Assembly (NCBI RefSeq): GCF_013389665.1
Contig: NZ_CP058316.1
Coordinates: 2,232,001-2,296,000, forward strand
DNA from: Microbacterium oleivorans
GTDB taxonomy: Bacteria; Actinomycetota; Actinomycetes; Actinomycetales; Microbacteriaceae
Direction of reading: 5' to 3'
Length of the DNA: 64,000 nucleotides
Shown here: piece by piece, positions 1 to 8,360 of the stretch
Layout: each line of letters begins with the position of its first letter
Numbering within the stretch: the stretch's first letter is position 1
The notes under the pieces: generated by a model
The model's input: only the letters and a program-made list of their open reading frames with translations
Databases searched by the model: none
Told to the model about the DNA's origin: nothing
Program-made: the position numbers and the translations under genes

Positions 1-1
1 C

Positions 2-1762
2 CACTGGGCGACCCGTTCGGGTGTCACCGTCGCGCTGAGCGACGTCCTGACGCCGCCGAACAAGGCCGAGATCATCTCGAAGTACGAGAAGCTCGCGTCG
101 AAGGTCCAGGGCCAGTTCGAGAAGGGTCTCGTGACCGACGCCGAGCGTCGTCAGGAGCAGATCAAGATCTGGACCGAGGCGACCGACGAGGTCCAGGCCG
201 CGATGAAGGCGAACTTCCCCGCCGAGAACACCATCAACCGCATGGTGTCGTCGGGCGCCCGTGGTAACTGGCTGCAGATCCGTAACATCGCCGGTATCCG
301 AGGCCTGGTCAACAACACCAAGGGTGAGATCATGCCGCGTCCGATCATCTCCTCGTACCGCGAGGGGCTGTCGGTCGCCGAGTACTTCACCGCGACGCAC
401 GGTGCCCGTAAGGGTCTGGCCGACACCGCTCTGCGTACCGCCGACTCGGGCTACCTGACCCGTCGTCTGGTGGACGTCTCGCAGGACGTCATCATCCGCG
501 AGGAGGACTGCGGCACGTCGAAGGGCCTCGAGCTCCCGATCGCTGCGGCCGGTGCCGACGGTGTCCTGATCAAGGACGCCAACGTCGAGAACTCGGTGTT
601 CGCCCGCACCCTCGCCGCCGACGCCGTCTCGCCCTCGGGCGAGGTGCTGGCTGCGGCCGGCGACGACGTGGGCGACGTGCTGATCAACAAGCTCGTCGAG
701 GGCGGGGTGACCTCCATCAAGGTCCGCTCCGTGCTGACCTGCGACTCGGCCGTGGGTGTCTGCGCGAAGTGCTACGGCCGTTCGCTGGCCACCGGCAAGA
801 TCGTCGACATCGGCGAGGCCGTGGGCATCATCGCCGCCCAGTCGATCGGTGAGCCCGGCACGCAGCTGACGATGCGTACCTTCCACACCGGTGGTTCGGC
901 CTCGGCCGATGACATCACGCAGGGTCTGCCCCGCGTGCAGGAGCTCTTCGAGGCGCGTACCCCCAAGGGTGCGTCCCCGATCTCCGAGGTCACCGGCCGT
1001 GTGACGATCGACGAGACCGAGAAGTCGAAGAAGATCATCATCACGCCCGACAACGGCGATGAGCCGGTGGTCTACCCGGTCCTCAAGCGTGCGACCCTCC
1101 TCGTCGAGGACGGCCAGCACGTCGAGGTCGGCGACCCGCTGCAGGTCGGCACGCTCGACCCGAAGGACATCATGCGCGTGCAGGGTGCCCGCGAGGTGCA
1201 GAAGTACCTCGTCGGCGGCGTTCAGGGTGTGTACCGCTCGCAGGGTGTGCCGATCCACGACAAGCACATCGAGGTCATCGTCCGGCAGATGCTGCGGAAG
1301 GTCACCGTGGTCGACCACGGCGACACGACGCTGCTGCCGGGTGAGCTGGTCGACTTCAAGAAGTACCAGAACATCAACCGCGAGGCCGTGGGCGAGGGCA
1401 AGCGCCCCGCGTCGGGCCGCCCGGAGCTGATGGGTATCACGAAGGCGTCGCTGGCGACCGAGTCGTGGCTGTCGGCCGCGTCGTTCCAGGAGACCACCCG
1501 CGTCCTGACGCAGGCGGCCATGGAGGGCAAGAGCGACCCGCTCGTCGGCCTCAAGGAGAACGTCATCATCGGAAAGCTCATCCCCGCCGGAACGGGCCTT
1601 GCGAAGTACCGCAACGTGGCCGTCGAGGCGACGGAGGAGGCGAAGAGCGAGCGGTACCCCAACCGCATCTTCGCGTCGGACGGCGCGTACAGCGACGCCG
1701 ACCTGAGCTACGTCGACTTCGACAGCTTCTCCACCGACGGCGACTTCACCAGCTACAACTGA
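2..1762 (+). CDS. rpoC: RNA polymerase subunit beta' (3' part)
   Basis: C-terminal 586 residues of the beta' subunit of RNA polymerase; the gene begins before the window and the reading frame is open from base 2. Visible landmarks are the second zinc site (Cys in EEDCGT, then [11 protein letters not shown]), the segment [16 protein letters not shown] that belongs to the bridge-helix/trigger-loop part of the active centre, and the conserved end region [24 protein letters not shown]. The acidic, aromatic tail ([12 protein letters not shown]) is typical of actinobacterial RpoC. A strong terminator follows 15 bases after the stop, so rpoC closes its operon here and is not co-transcribed with the downstream genes. 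Confidence 0.98.
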   Translation, partial: HWATRSGVTVALSDVLTPPNKAEIISKYEKLASKVQGQFEKGLVTDAERRQEQIKIWTEATDEVQAAMKANFPAENTINRMVSSGARGNWLQIRNIAGIRGLVNNTKGEIMPRPIISSYREGLSVAEYFTATHGARKGLADTALRTADSGYLTRRLVDVSQDVIIREEDCGTSKGLELPIAAAGADGVLIKDANVENSVFARTLAADAVSPSGEVLAAAGDDVGDVLINKLVEGGVTSIKVRSVLTCDSAVGVCAKCYGRSLATGKIVDIGEAVGIIAAQSIGEPGTQLTMRTFHTGGSASADDITQGLPRVQELFEARTPKGASPISEVTGRVTIDETEKSKKIIITPDNGDEPVVYPVLKRATLLVEDGQHVEVGDPLQVGTLDPKDIMRVQGAREVQKYLVGGVQGVYRSQGVPIHDKHIEVIVRQMLRKVTVVDHGDTTLLPGELVDFKKYQNINREAVGEGKRPASGRPELMGITKASLATESWLSAASFQETTRVLTQAAMEGKSDPLVGLKENVIIGKLIPAGTGLAKYRNVAVEATEEAKSERYPNRIFASDGAYSDADLSYVDFDSFSTDGDFTSYN

Positions 1763-1777
1763 TCGATCGCTGATCCA

Positions 1778-1810
1778 CGAAGGGCCCCGGGCTTGTCCCG
1801 GGGCCCTTCG
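1778..1810 (+). terminator. rpoC intrinsic terminator
   Basis: Perfect 14-bp stem (1778-1791 paired with 1797-1810) with a five-base loop CTTGT, starting 15 bases after the rpoC stop and followed by TCGTCGTGTG. The U-tract is weak, as is common in high-GC actinobacteria. Confidence 0.85.
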
Positions 1811-1857
1811 TCGTGTGTCGGTGCGCTGTCGACGGTGCGGCCGATTAGCGTGGAGCT

Positions 1858-2445
1858 GTGTCACGCATCGGGGGTCGCAACATCGTCTTCGCCTGGATCG
1901 TCGGCGTCGTCTGCGCCGTCGTCATCGGGGTGTTGGCGTTCCTGACCGTGCCCCTCGTCACGACCGGCATCGGGCTGCTCGGCGGCGGTTCGAGCGAGGC
2001 CGGCGCCGATGGCGGCGCCGAGACCGACGGACCCGGCCGGTGCCGCGACCTGTACTCGGAGCCCCTCTGGGCGGCGTTGCAGTACACGCCCGGGGCGGCC
2101 CTGGAGACCTCCTCCGACGCGCCGGTGTCCTCCGCCGCCGCGCTCGTGGATGCACTCGCGCCGGCGGTGCGGTTCACCTGCACCTGGACGGCGGAGGCCG
2201 GCTCGATCTCGACCACGGTGGCGGAGGTGGGTACGGATGCCGGCTCGATCGCGGCATCCGCTCTCCCGGCGCAGGGGTTCTCGTGCTCCGAGAACGGCAC
2301 CCGGACCTTCTGCTCGCGCACGGACGGCGAGCTCGTCGAGACGATCGAGGCGGGCGACGGGCGGTGGGTGTCGACCTCGCAGCAGGGCTGGCACCCCGAG
2401 CGCTACTCCGGCCGGGTGGGCGACGCGGTCTTCGCCGCGGAGTGA
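1858..2445 (+). CDS. membrane-anchored secreted protein, four-cysteine domain
   Basis: 195 aa of unknown function. An N-terminal hydrophobic segment (about residues 8-36) is followed by a glycine/alanine-rich linker and an exported domain with four cysteines arranged C...FTCTW...GFSC...FC. The spacing resembles that of the lipoprotein encoded convergently just downstream (2464-3114), so the two may be diverged paralogues with two disulfides each. The GTG start at 1858 is chosen because a -10-like TAGCGT lies at 1846-1851, six bases upstream, and no Shine-Dalgarno sequence is present; this fits a leaderless mRNA. I do not recognise the family. Confidence 0.75.
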   Translation: MSRIGGRNIVFAWIVGVVCAVVIGVLAFLTVPLVTTGIGLLGGGSSEAGADGGAETDGPGRCRDLYSEPLWAALQYTPGAALETSSDAPVSSAAALVDALAPAVRFTCTWTAEAGSISTTVAEVGTDAGSIAASALPAQGFSCSENGTRTFCSRTDGELVETIEAGDGRWVSTSQQGWHPERYSGRVGDAVFAAE

Positions 2446-2463
2446 CGCGCGGTCGTCGACCCG

Positions 2464-3114
2464 TCAGGGTGTCGGCGTGGCCGCGCCGCCGGCGGGCCAG
2501 AGCGAGGCGATGACGCCCGAGGTGAACCCCGCGGGTGCGAGGTGGGAGAACTGGGTGTCGATCAGCACACCGTCGCGGAAGTACAGCGTCCGCCCGTCGG
2601 TGACGGGGTAGCGCTCGTTCTGCCATGTCTTCTCGCAGCGCACGCCTGCGTCGGGCTCGTAGCAGGTGAAGCCGATGCCGCTGAGCTCGTTGAGGAAGTC
2701 GATCACGGGGTTCTCGGCCGCGTGCACGATGGTCGTCTCGATCTTGGCGGTGTCGGCGCCGGGGTCGGCCCACACGCACCGCAGCGCGCCGCCGTCGAGC
2801 ACGCCCGTCTCCCCGAAGGCGGGGTCGTTCAGCGGGACGCCGGCGAGGGCGCTGCGGGCCGTCGGGCCGAGGATGCCGTCGCAGTCGCGGGGAAGCACCG
2901 TCGTCGTCGCGACCGCGCCGGTGGCCGGCGGCGGCGGACCGCCCGCCTGCGGCGACCGCGTCTCGATCGGTGCGGGGCTGCCGGGCGCGGTGGGCGAGAC
3001 GGAGGGGGCCGGTGCGGACGGTGCGGGCTCGGGCTCGGGGGCGCACCCGGCCAGCAGCGCGACGGCCACCACGAGGGCAGCCGGTGCGAGGCGGCGGAGG
3101 GCGGGTGCGGTCAT
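2464..3114 (-). CDS. lipoprotein, four-cysteine domain
   Basis: 216 aa. The ATG at 3114 opens a classical lipoprotein signal: RR-containing n-region, hydrophobic core and lipobox LLAGC at about residues 19-23, followed by a Pro/Ala/Ser-rich spacer. The mature domain has four cysteines (DCDG, LRCVW, FTCYE, RCEK) in an order similar to the upstream convergent membrane protein. The frame stays open for 134 codons further upstream, but only the ATG at 3114 gives a signal peptide, and a -10-like TATCGT sits six bases before it on this strand, so the transcript is probably leaderless. Function unknown; expected on the outer face of the membrane. Confidence 0.8.
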   Translation of the reverse strand: MTAPALRRLAPAALVVAVALLAGCAPEPEPAPSAPAPSVSPTAPGSPAPIETRSPQAGGPPPPATGAVATTTVLPRDCDGILGPTARSALAGVPLNDPAFGETGVLDGGALRCVWADPGADTAKIETTIVHAAENPVIDFLNELSGIGFTCYEPDAGVRCEKTWQNERYPVTDGRTLYFRDGVLIDTQFSHLAPAGFTSGVIASLWPAGGAATPTP

Positions 3115-3243
3115 GGCTCGACGATACGACGCGTCGCGGGCACCGGTGCGCAGACACGTCGGCACGCCTCCCGGGCACGCCCCTCCCGGCGGGATATCCT
3201 CGCGACTGCGGCGGCATCGGCCACCGCGTGAGGAGCACATCGC

Positions 3244-4338
3244 ATGAGCGACCCCAAGTACGGCGAGCCCGTCGAAGAGCCCACGCCGGTGGACGACGTC
3301 GTCGGCAGCGCGCGTGCCGGGCTGGCCGATGCGGAGGCGTCGCGCGACGCCGTCACGGCGGACGACTGGGATGCCGCGTACGGCGGCACCGGCACGCTCC
3401 CGGAGCGCGCGACGACCGCCGACGATGCCGACCTCCGCACGGATGCCGGCTCCGGCGACGCGACGGGCGCGAGTGACGGCAGTCACCGCGATGCCGACCC
3501 CGCCGGCGACCGCCACGGCGACGCTCCCGCGCCCGCCGCATCAGACGCCTGGAACACCCCGAGCCAGTGGGACGCGCATCCCGAGGCCGACGCCGACGCC
3601 TCGGCCGCCCCCGCCGCCACCCCCGTCGCGACCGCTGCGACGACCGCCGCGCCGGCCGTCGCAGCCAGCGACACCGCCACGCGCGCCTACGGCGCCGATG
3701 ACGAACCGGCCCGCACCGGATCGGTGAGCGCGAGCGAGCCCGTCGGCGGGACCTCGGCCGCGGCGGCACCGCAGCCGATCTTCGTCCAGGCACCCGAGGC
3801 CCCCACGCCGCGCGGCAACCGCGGCGCCGCCGGCGCCATCGGCCTGCTCGCGGCCATCGTGTTCGCGCTCATCTACCTCGGGTCGTGGCTCGCGATCGGC
3901 GCGGTGCAGGGCGAGGTGACCGCCACGAACGTCGGTGAGCAGGCGCTGGACGCCGTCACGTCGTGGTGGCTCTGGGTGCCCGTCGCGGTGTTCTTCCTCG
4001 CCTTCTGGATCCTCGGTGCCTTCATCAACCGTGGCCGGTGGGGCCTGTGGGTGCTGCTCGGACTGCTGGTGGGCGTCGCCTCGTACGCGGGGCACGTGCT
4101 CGGCCAGCTCTTCGAGGCGCCGTTCTGGAACATCCCGCCCAGCGAGGCGCTCGCGCTCGTCGGCGAGCAGGCCTTCGTACCGCTGGCACTGGTCGCCCTC
4201 GTCGCCGGCCGTGAGCTGACGATCTGGTTCGGCGCCTGGGTCGCCGCGCGCGGCCGCCGGGTCACCGAGCTCAACGCCGAGGCGCAGCGCGAATACGAGC
4301 GCACCCTCGAGGCGGGCCCGCAGCTGCACCGCTACTGA
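3244..4338 (+). CDS. membrane protein with long Ala/Asp/Thr-rich N-terminus
   Basis: 364 aa. Roughly the first 180 residues are low-complexity, rich in Ala, Asp, Thr and Pro and probably disordered in the cytoplasm. The C-terminal half has about four membrane segments (about residues 197-221, 241-261, 267-288 and 302-325), ending in a basic cytoplasmic tail. The ATG at 3244 has AGGAG nine bases upstream. The stop overlaps the start of the next gene (TGATG), so the two are translationally coupled. No catalytic motif was seen; function unknown. Confidence 0.8.
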   Translation: MSDPKYGEPVEEPTPVDDVVGSARAGLADAEASRDAVTADDWDAAYGGTGTLPERATTADDADLRTDAGSGDATGASDGSHRDADPAGDRHGDAPAPAASDAWNTPSQWDAHPEADADASAAPAATPVATAATTAAPAVAASDTATRAYGADDEPARTGSVSASEPVGGTSAAAAPQPIFVQAPEAPTPRGNRGAAGAIGLLAAIVFALIYLGSWLAIGAVQGEVTATNVGEQALDAVTSWWLWVPVAVFFLAFWILGAFINRGRWGLWVLLGLLVGVASYAGHVLGQLFEAPFWNIPPSEALALVGEQAFVPLALVALVAGRELTIWFGAWVAARGRRVTELNAEAQREYERTLEAGPQLHRY

Positions 4339-4811
4339 TGTCGCCCGACTCCGGCGGACTGCGCCCCGGGCTCGCGACCGTCTTCTCGGTCGTGAGCTTC
4401 GGGGCGCTCGCCATCTGCGGCCTCGGCGTGCTCAGTCTGGTCACCGGCGCCGATGTCGTGGCCGTGCGGGGGCTGGGGGCGCTCCCCGGTGCGACGGCGT
4501 TCGCCGCTGCCGTGGCGGCGCTGGCATTAGTGCTCGCGACCGCTCTACGTCGGCCGCATCCCTCCTACACGCTCGCCGCCTTCGCGGCGGTCGCGGTGGT
4601 GCTGGCGTATCTCCTCGGGCTCGCGCTCGGCGCGGTGATCGTCGGGGTCGACGTGGCGCGGGGCGTGGCCGCCGCCGGGGACTTCGCGCTGTCGTGGTTC
4701 GCGGTGGTCCTCGCCGCCTGCGGGGCGATCGCCGGGTGGACGGGCGTGGCGCTCGTGCGCACGCGAGCACAGCCGCCGCAGTGGCGCTGGGAGCGGGACG
4801 AGGACCGATGA
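4338..4811 (+). CDS. four-helix membrane protein
   Basis: 157 aa with about four predicted transmembrane helices and a short hydrophilic tail (QWRWERDEDR). Its ATG overlaps the stop of the preceding membrane protein by one base (TGATG), so both are translated from one mRNA and may work together in the membrane. No recognisable motif; function unknown. Confidence 0.75.
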   Translation: MSPDSGGLRPGLATVFSVVSFGALAICGLGVLSLVTGADVVAVRGLGALPGATAFAAAVAALALVLATALRRPHPSYTLAAFAAVAVVLAYLLGLALGAVIVGVDVARGVAAAGDFALSWFAVVLAACGAIAGWTGVALVRTRAQPPQWRWERDEDR

Positions 4812-4856
4812 TGCGCAATCCCGCCCGCGGCGGCATCCATCGGCGACAATAGGCCC

Positions 4857-5519
4857 GTGGAGCGGTCGCTCGAGACCCAGGTCAGCCAGGCGGTGGACGC
4901 GTGGCTGCGATGGCTGCCGCGCTGGCAACCCGCCACGCACCGGGGGCGGGTGGCGCCCTGCCGGCGCTGCTTCGGCTCACCGCTCCTGTCGGCGATCGGC
5001 CTCGGAGCCGACGTGCCGCACGGGGTGCAGCACGGCCTGTCGACCCGGATGAAGACCATCGTCGATCAGGCTGTGGCCGAGTACACCGCGCGGAACCTGC
5101 CGATGCTCCAGGCCGAGCTCGATCAGCAGGCGGCGCGCAACCGCGCCCGCTCGTATCGACCCGCCGAGGGGTTGGAGCCCGAGTTCGAGGGGCTGCCGAT
5201 GGACCCCGATCCGGTGCCCGGTGCGCCGTTCCTGTTCACCATCTCGGGCCTCGCGCAGGAGTCCGACGACGCGGTGCCCGATCTCCCGCCGCTCAGCGAC
5301 GAGGCCAAGACGGCGCTCCGCCAGGAGGTCGGGCTCGCCGACGACTACGCGAACATGGTCGGCCGCGAGATCTGCACCATCCTCCTGCGTCATCGACTGC
5401 GCGTCCAGGCGGAGATCGCGCAGCACGTGGAGCCGCAGATCGAGGCCATGCTCGCCGAGCTGACCCGCTCGCTGGACGCGCCGTTCGAGTCGGGCACCGA
5501 CTCCGGGCCGCATCCGTGA
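4857..5519 (+). CDS. conserved hypothetical protein
   Basis: 220 aa, soluble. The N-terminal part has a CRRCFGSPLL segment (two cysteines), the middle is Pro-rich, and the C-terminal third is predicted helical (AEIAQHVEPQIEAMLAELTRSL). The GTG start at 4857 is preceded by GACAAT six bases upstream and no Shine-Dalgarno, compatible with a leaderless transcript. I do not recognise a domain. Confidence 0.65.
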   Translation: MERSLETQVSQAVDAWLRWLPRWQPATHRGRVAPCRRCFGSPLLSAIGLGADVPHGVQHGLSTRMKTIVDQAVAEYTARNLPMLQAELDQQAARNRARSYRPAEGLEPEFEGLPMDPDPVPGAPFLFTISGLAQESDDAVPDLPPLSDEAKTALRQEVGLADDYANMVGREICTILLRHRLRVQAEIAQHVEPQIEAMLAELTRSLDAPFESGTDSGPHP

Positions 5520-5559
5520 TCGGCGAGGCGGTGCACCGCTGGCCCTATCGTGGGATGCG

Positions 5560-7188
5560 ATGACCTCCTCCGCCAACGAATCGCTCCTCATCCTGCTCGT
5601 CGTGCTGTCGACGGTGCTCGGTGCGGTCCTCTACGTGTGGACGGCGCTCGCGCTGGCGGGGGTGTTCCGCAAGACCGGCGAGGAGCCGTGGCAGGCGTGG
5701 GTGCCGGGGCTGAACATCGCCGTGGTGCTGCGCCTGGGCGGCTTCAGCCCCTGGCTCGTGCTGATCGGCCTCGTCCCGGTCGCGGGCTGGGTCGCGCTGG
5801 CCGTGCTGATCGTCGTGGCGGCCCACCGGATCGGGCGCGACTTCGACGCCGGTCCCGGGATGACGGTGCTGGCGGCCGTGCTGTTCGTGGTGTGGGCGAG
5901 CATCCTCGGCCTCGGCCCCGCACGCTGGCGCGGCCGGCGTCCGTCCGCCACCCCGGCCCCCTGGGTCTTCTCGCCGCCGCTGTCGGAGCCCGACGTGCGC
6001 GCCGAGCCCGGACCCGCATCTCCGCCCGGGCTGCGGGAGCCCGTCGCGCCGCCGACGATCGCGACCCCGCTCCTCTCACCCCTCCACTTCCGTCCCGAGC
6101 CGCTCGCCGGCAGCGGTGAGCGATCCGGTTCGGACCCGGACGCCGACGCGGATGCGGATGCCGCGCCGCGCGCTCCCGAGCGCGAGCAGGCCCCCGCCGG
6201 TCTGGAGCCCTCGCCCTGGGCCCCGCCCTCGCCCTTCGCTCCCTCCGTGCGCGCAGACGTCGCAGCTGCGGCGCCCGCACGCGTGACGCCGATCGCGCCC
6301 GAGGCCCCCGAGGCCGCGACGCCGGCCGCCTCGGGGGCCGCTGCCGCCGCCGCACCCGCCCCGGTCGCGCCCGCCCCCGTCGCAGCGGGGGTCGAGGCGG
6401 CGGATGCGCCGGGCGGGCCGCAGCTGCGCGATGCGACCCCGGGCGGAGCTCCGGCCACCACGACGAGCGGAGTCGACGAGGAGTCGGACGACGCGCGCTG
6501 GCCCTCGGAGATCGACGACGTCTCGGCCCTCTCGCCGTCGCCGTTCCCTTCGCGCGCGGCATCCGATCGTCCCGGGGTCGTGCCCTCGTTCGCCGACCCC
6601 GATGCCGCGGCATCCCCGCACGCCGGCCGCCGTACGTGGGACGCCGTGCCCGCCACTCCCATCGCGCGCCGCGCCTTCGGCGCCGCACCCGACGAGTTCC
6701 CCGAGCTCTCCGACGAGGTGTCGGCCGTCGTCGGCGCCCCCGCGGCCGGCGCGCCGCGAACGGCGGAGGCGGCGGTGCCCGCGCAGCTGCGCCGAGCCGA
6801 GGCGGCCGACGACGAGAGCGAGGCCGACCACACCGTCGTCGTGGCCCGACGCCGGGTGTTCTGGCAGCTCGTGCTGCCGGATGCGGCCGTCGTCCCGCTC
6901 AGCGCGGACGTGGTCATCGTGGGCCGTCAGCCCGCCCCCGACCCCGACTTCCCCCGTGCCCAGCTCGTCGCCATCGCCGACGGCACCCGCACCGTGTCCA
7001 AGACGCACGCCCGCCTCGAGCTGCGATCCGGCCTGTGGCACATCACCGACCTGCACTCCACGAACGGCGTCGTGCTCACCAGCTTCCTCGGCACGGAGAT
7101 CGAGCTCGAGCCCGGATCCGACGCGCCCGCGGGGGAGCGCTTCCTCCTCGGCGACGCGGAACTGCGCATCGAGCGCCCCGGGGCCTGA
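5560..7188 (+). CDS. membrane protein with C-terminal FHA domain
   Basis: 542 aa. The N-terminus has three membrane segments (about residues 8-31, 60-81 and 100-120) and matches the small DUF5684-like membrane domain often described as a signal-peptidase-like region (GEEPWQAWVPGLN). A Pro/Ala/Glu-rich linker of some 280 residues follows. The last ~100 residues are an FHA domain, which binds phosphothreonine peptides: GR at the first loop, SKTHAR and LHSTNGV are the phosphopeptide-contact motifs. A Ser/Thr-kinase partner is expected but not encoded in this window. A -10-like TATCGT at 5546-5551 lies eight bases before the ATG, suggesting a leaderless or near-leaderless transcript. Confidence 0.85.
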   Translation: MTSSANESLLILLVVLSTVLGAVLYVWTALALAGVFRKTGEEPWQAWVPGLNIAVVLRLGGFSPWLVLIGLVPVAGWVALAVLIVVAAHRIGRDFDAGPGMTVLAAVLFVVWASILGLGPARWRGRRPSATPAPWVFSPPLSEPDVRAEPGPASPPGLREPVAPPTIATPLLSPLHFRPEPLAGSGERSGSDPDADADADAAPRAPEREQAPAGLEPSPWAPPSPFAPSVRADVAAAAPARVTPIAPEAPEAATPAASGAAAAAAPAPVAPAPVAAGVEAADAPGGPQLRDATPGGAPATTTSGVDEESDDARWPSEIDDVSALSPSPFPSRAASDRPGVVPSFADPDAAASPHAGRRTWDAVPATPIARRAFGAAPDEFPELSDEVSAVVGAPAAGAPRTAEAAVPAQLRRAEAADDESEADHTVVVARRRVFWQLVLPDAAVVPLSADVVIVGRQPAPDPDFPRAQLVAIADGTRTVSKTHARLELRSGLWHITDLHSTNGVVLTSFLGTEIELEPGSDAPAGERFLLGDAELRIERPGA

Positions 7189-7217
7189 GCGCCGATACCA
7201 CCGGGGACGATCGCCGT

Positions 7218-7246
7218 TTGCCCGCCTCGCCGGAGAGGCGTATCAT
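7218..7246 (+). promoter_or_regulatory. str operon promoter
   Basis: TTGCCC (7218-7223), a 17-base spacer, and TATCAT (7241-7246) form a near-consensus housekeeping promoter 200 bases before rpsL. It predicts a 5' leader of about 190 nt. The match is seen directly; promoter activity is inferred. Confidence 0.75.
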
Positions 7247-7446
7247 TGATCGGGTGTGCGCTTGTGCGCGCCCTGCGTCGTGCCTCGGTCCGATCAGGAC
7301 GACGAAGAGTGCACGTACCGGGATCGTCCTGCGAACAGGTCGCCCCCACGGCATATCCACCCCTGAAAACGCTGCATTCGTGACGCGCCGGTGGATCTGT
7401 GGTGAAACCACGACGCTGTCACCGTGCAGCACAACAAGGAGAGAAC

Positions 7447-7815
7447 GTGCCAACCATTCAGCAGTTGGTTCGCAAGGGTCGCTCGCCGAAGGTCACCAAG
7501 ACCAAGGCGCCCGCCCTGAAGGCGAACCCCCAGCAGGCGGGTGTCTGCACCCGCGTGTACACGACCACGCCCAAGAAGCCGAACTCGGCCATGCGCAAGG
7601 TCGCCCGCGTCAAGCTCCGCAACGGCACCGAGGTCACCGCGTACATCCCCGGTGAGGGGCACAACCTGCAGGAGCACTCGCTCGTGCTCGTCCGTGGCGG
7701 TCGTGTGAAGGACCTCCCCGGTGTCCGCTACAAGATCGTCCGCGGTGCGCTCGACACCCAGGCCGTCAAGAACCGTAAGCAGGCTCGCAGCCGCTACGGC
7801 GCGAAGAAGGGTTGA
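7447..7815 (+). CDS. rpsL: 30S ribosomal protein S12
   Basis: 122 aa, the normal size for uS12, which lines the decoding centre. Lysine is present at positions 43 and 88 (TTPKKPNS and GGRVKDLPG), the residues whose change gives streptomycin resistance, so the allele looks wild type. The frame extends 16 codons upstream, but the GTG at 7447 is preceded by AAGGAGAGAA and gives the conserved N-terminus [11 protein letters not shown]. First gene of the str operon, with rpsG five bases downstream. Confidence 0.98.
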   Translation: MPTIQQLVRKGRSPKVTKTKAPALKANPQQAGVCTRVYTTTPKKPNSAMRKVARVKLRNGTEVTAYIPGEGHNLQEHSLVLVRGGRVKDLPGVRYKIVRGALDTQAVKNRKQARSRYGAKKG

Positions 7816-7820
7816 GTTAG

Positions 7821-8291
7821 ATGCCTCGTAAGGGACCCGCACCCCGCCGCGTCGTCGTCAACGACCCGGTCTACGGTGCTCCGATCGTCACCCAGCTCGT
7901 CAACAAGATCCTCGTCGACGGCAAGAAGTCCATCGCCGAGGCGATCGTCTACACCGCCCTCAAGGGCGTCGAGGCGAAGAACGGCCAGGATGCCGTCGCG
8001 ACGCTGAAGAAGGCGCTCGACAACGTCCGACCCACCCTCGAGGTCAAGAGCCGCCGCGTCGGTGGCTCGACCTACCAGGTGCCCGTCGAGGTCAAGCCGC
8101 ACCGCGCGAACACCCTCGCGCTGCGCTGGCTCGTCTCCTACGCGAAGGGCCGTCGTGAGAAGACGATGACCGAGCGTCTGCAGAACGAGATCCTCGACGC
8201 CTCGAACGGCCTCGGTGCCGCGGTCAAGCGCCGCGAAGACACCCACAAGATGGCCGAGTCGAACCGCGCCTTCGCGCACTACCGCTGGTAA
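7821..8291 (+). CDS. rpsG: 30S ribosomal protein S7
   Basis: 156 aa, full-length uS7, the primary binder of the 3' major domain of 16S rRNA and a contact of the mRNA exit path. Conserved PRKGPAPRR start, [16 protein letters not shown] core and the [13 protein letters not shown] end are all visible. It starts five bases after rpsL. In E. coli S7 is the autogenous repressor of the str operon; a large hairpin lies between this gene and fusA here. Confidence 0.98.
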   Translation: MPRKGPAPRRVVVNDPVYGAPIVTQLVNKILVDGKKSIAEAIVYTALKGVEAKNGQDAVATLKKALDNVRPTLEVKSRRVGGSTYQVPVEVKPHRANTLALRWLVSYAKGRREKTMTERLQNEILDASNGLGAAVKRREDTHKMAESNRAFAHYRW

Positions 8292-8302
8292 ACAGCTTCT
8301 CG

Positions 8303-8334
8303 GCGCCGGCCGGGAGAACCCTCCCGGCCGGCGC
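8303..8334 (+). other. rpsG-fusA intercistronic hairpin
   Basis: Perfect 14-bp GC-rich stem (8303-8316 with 8321-8334) and an AACC tetraloop, 27 bases before the fusA start. It has terminator geometry but no U-run, so partial attenuation, RNA processing or mRNA stabilisation between S7 and EF-G are all possible. Confidence 0.7.
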
Positions 8335-8360
8335 TCCCGACAAAACGTAAGGAACAGCCC

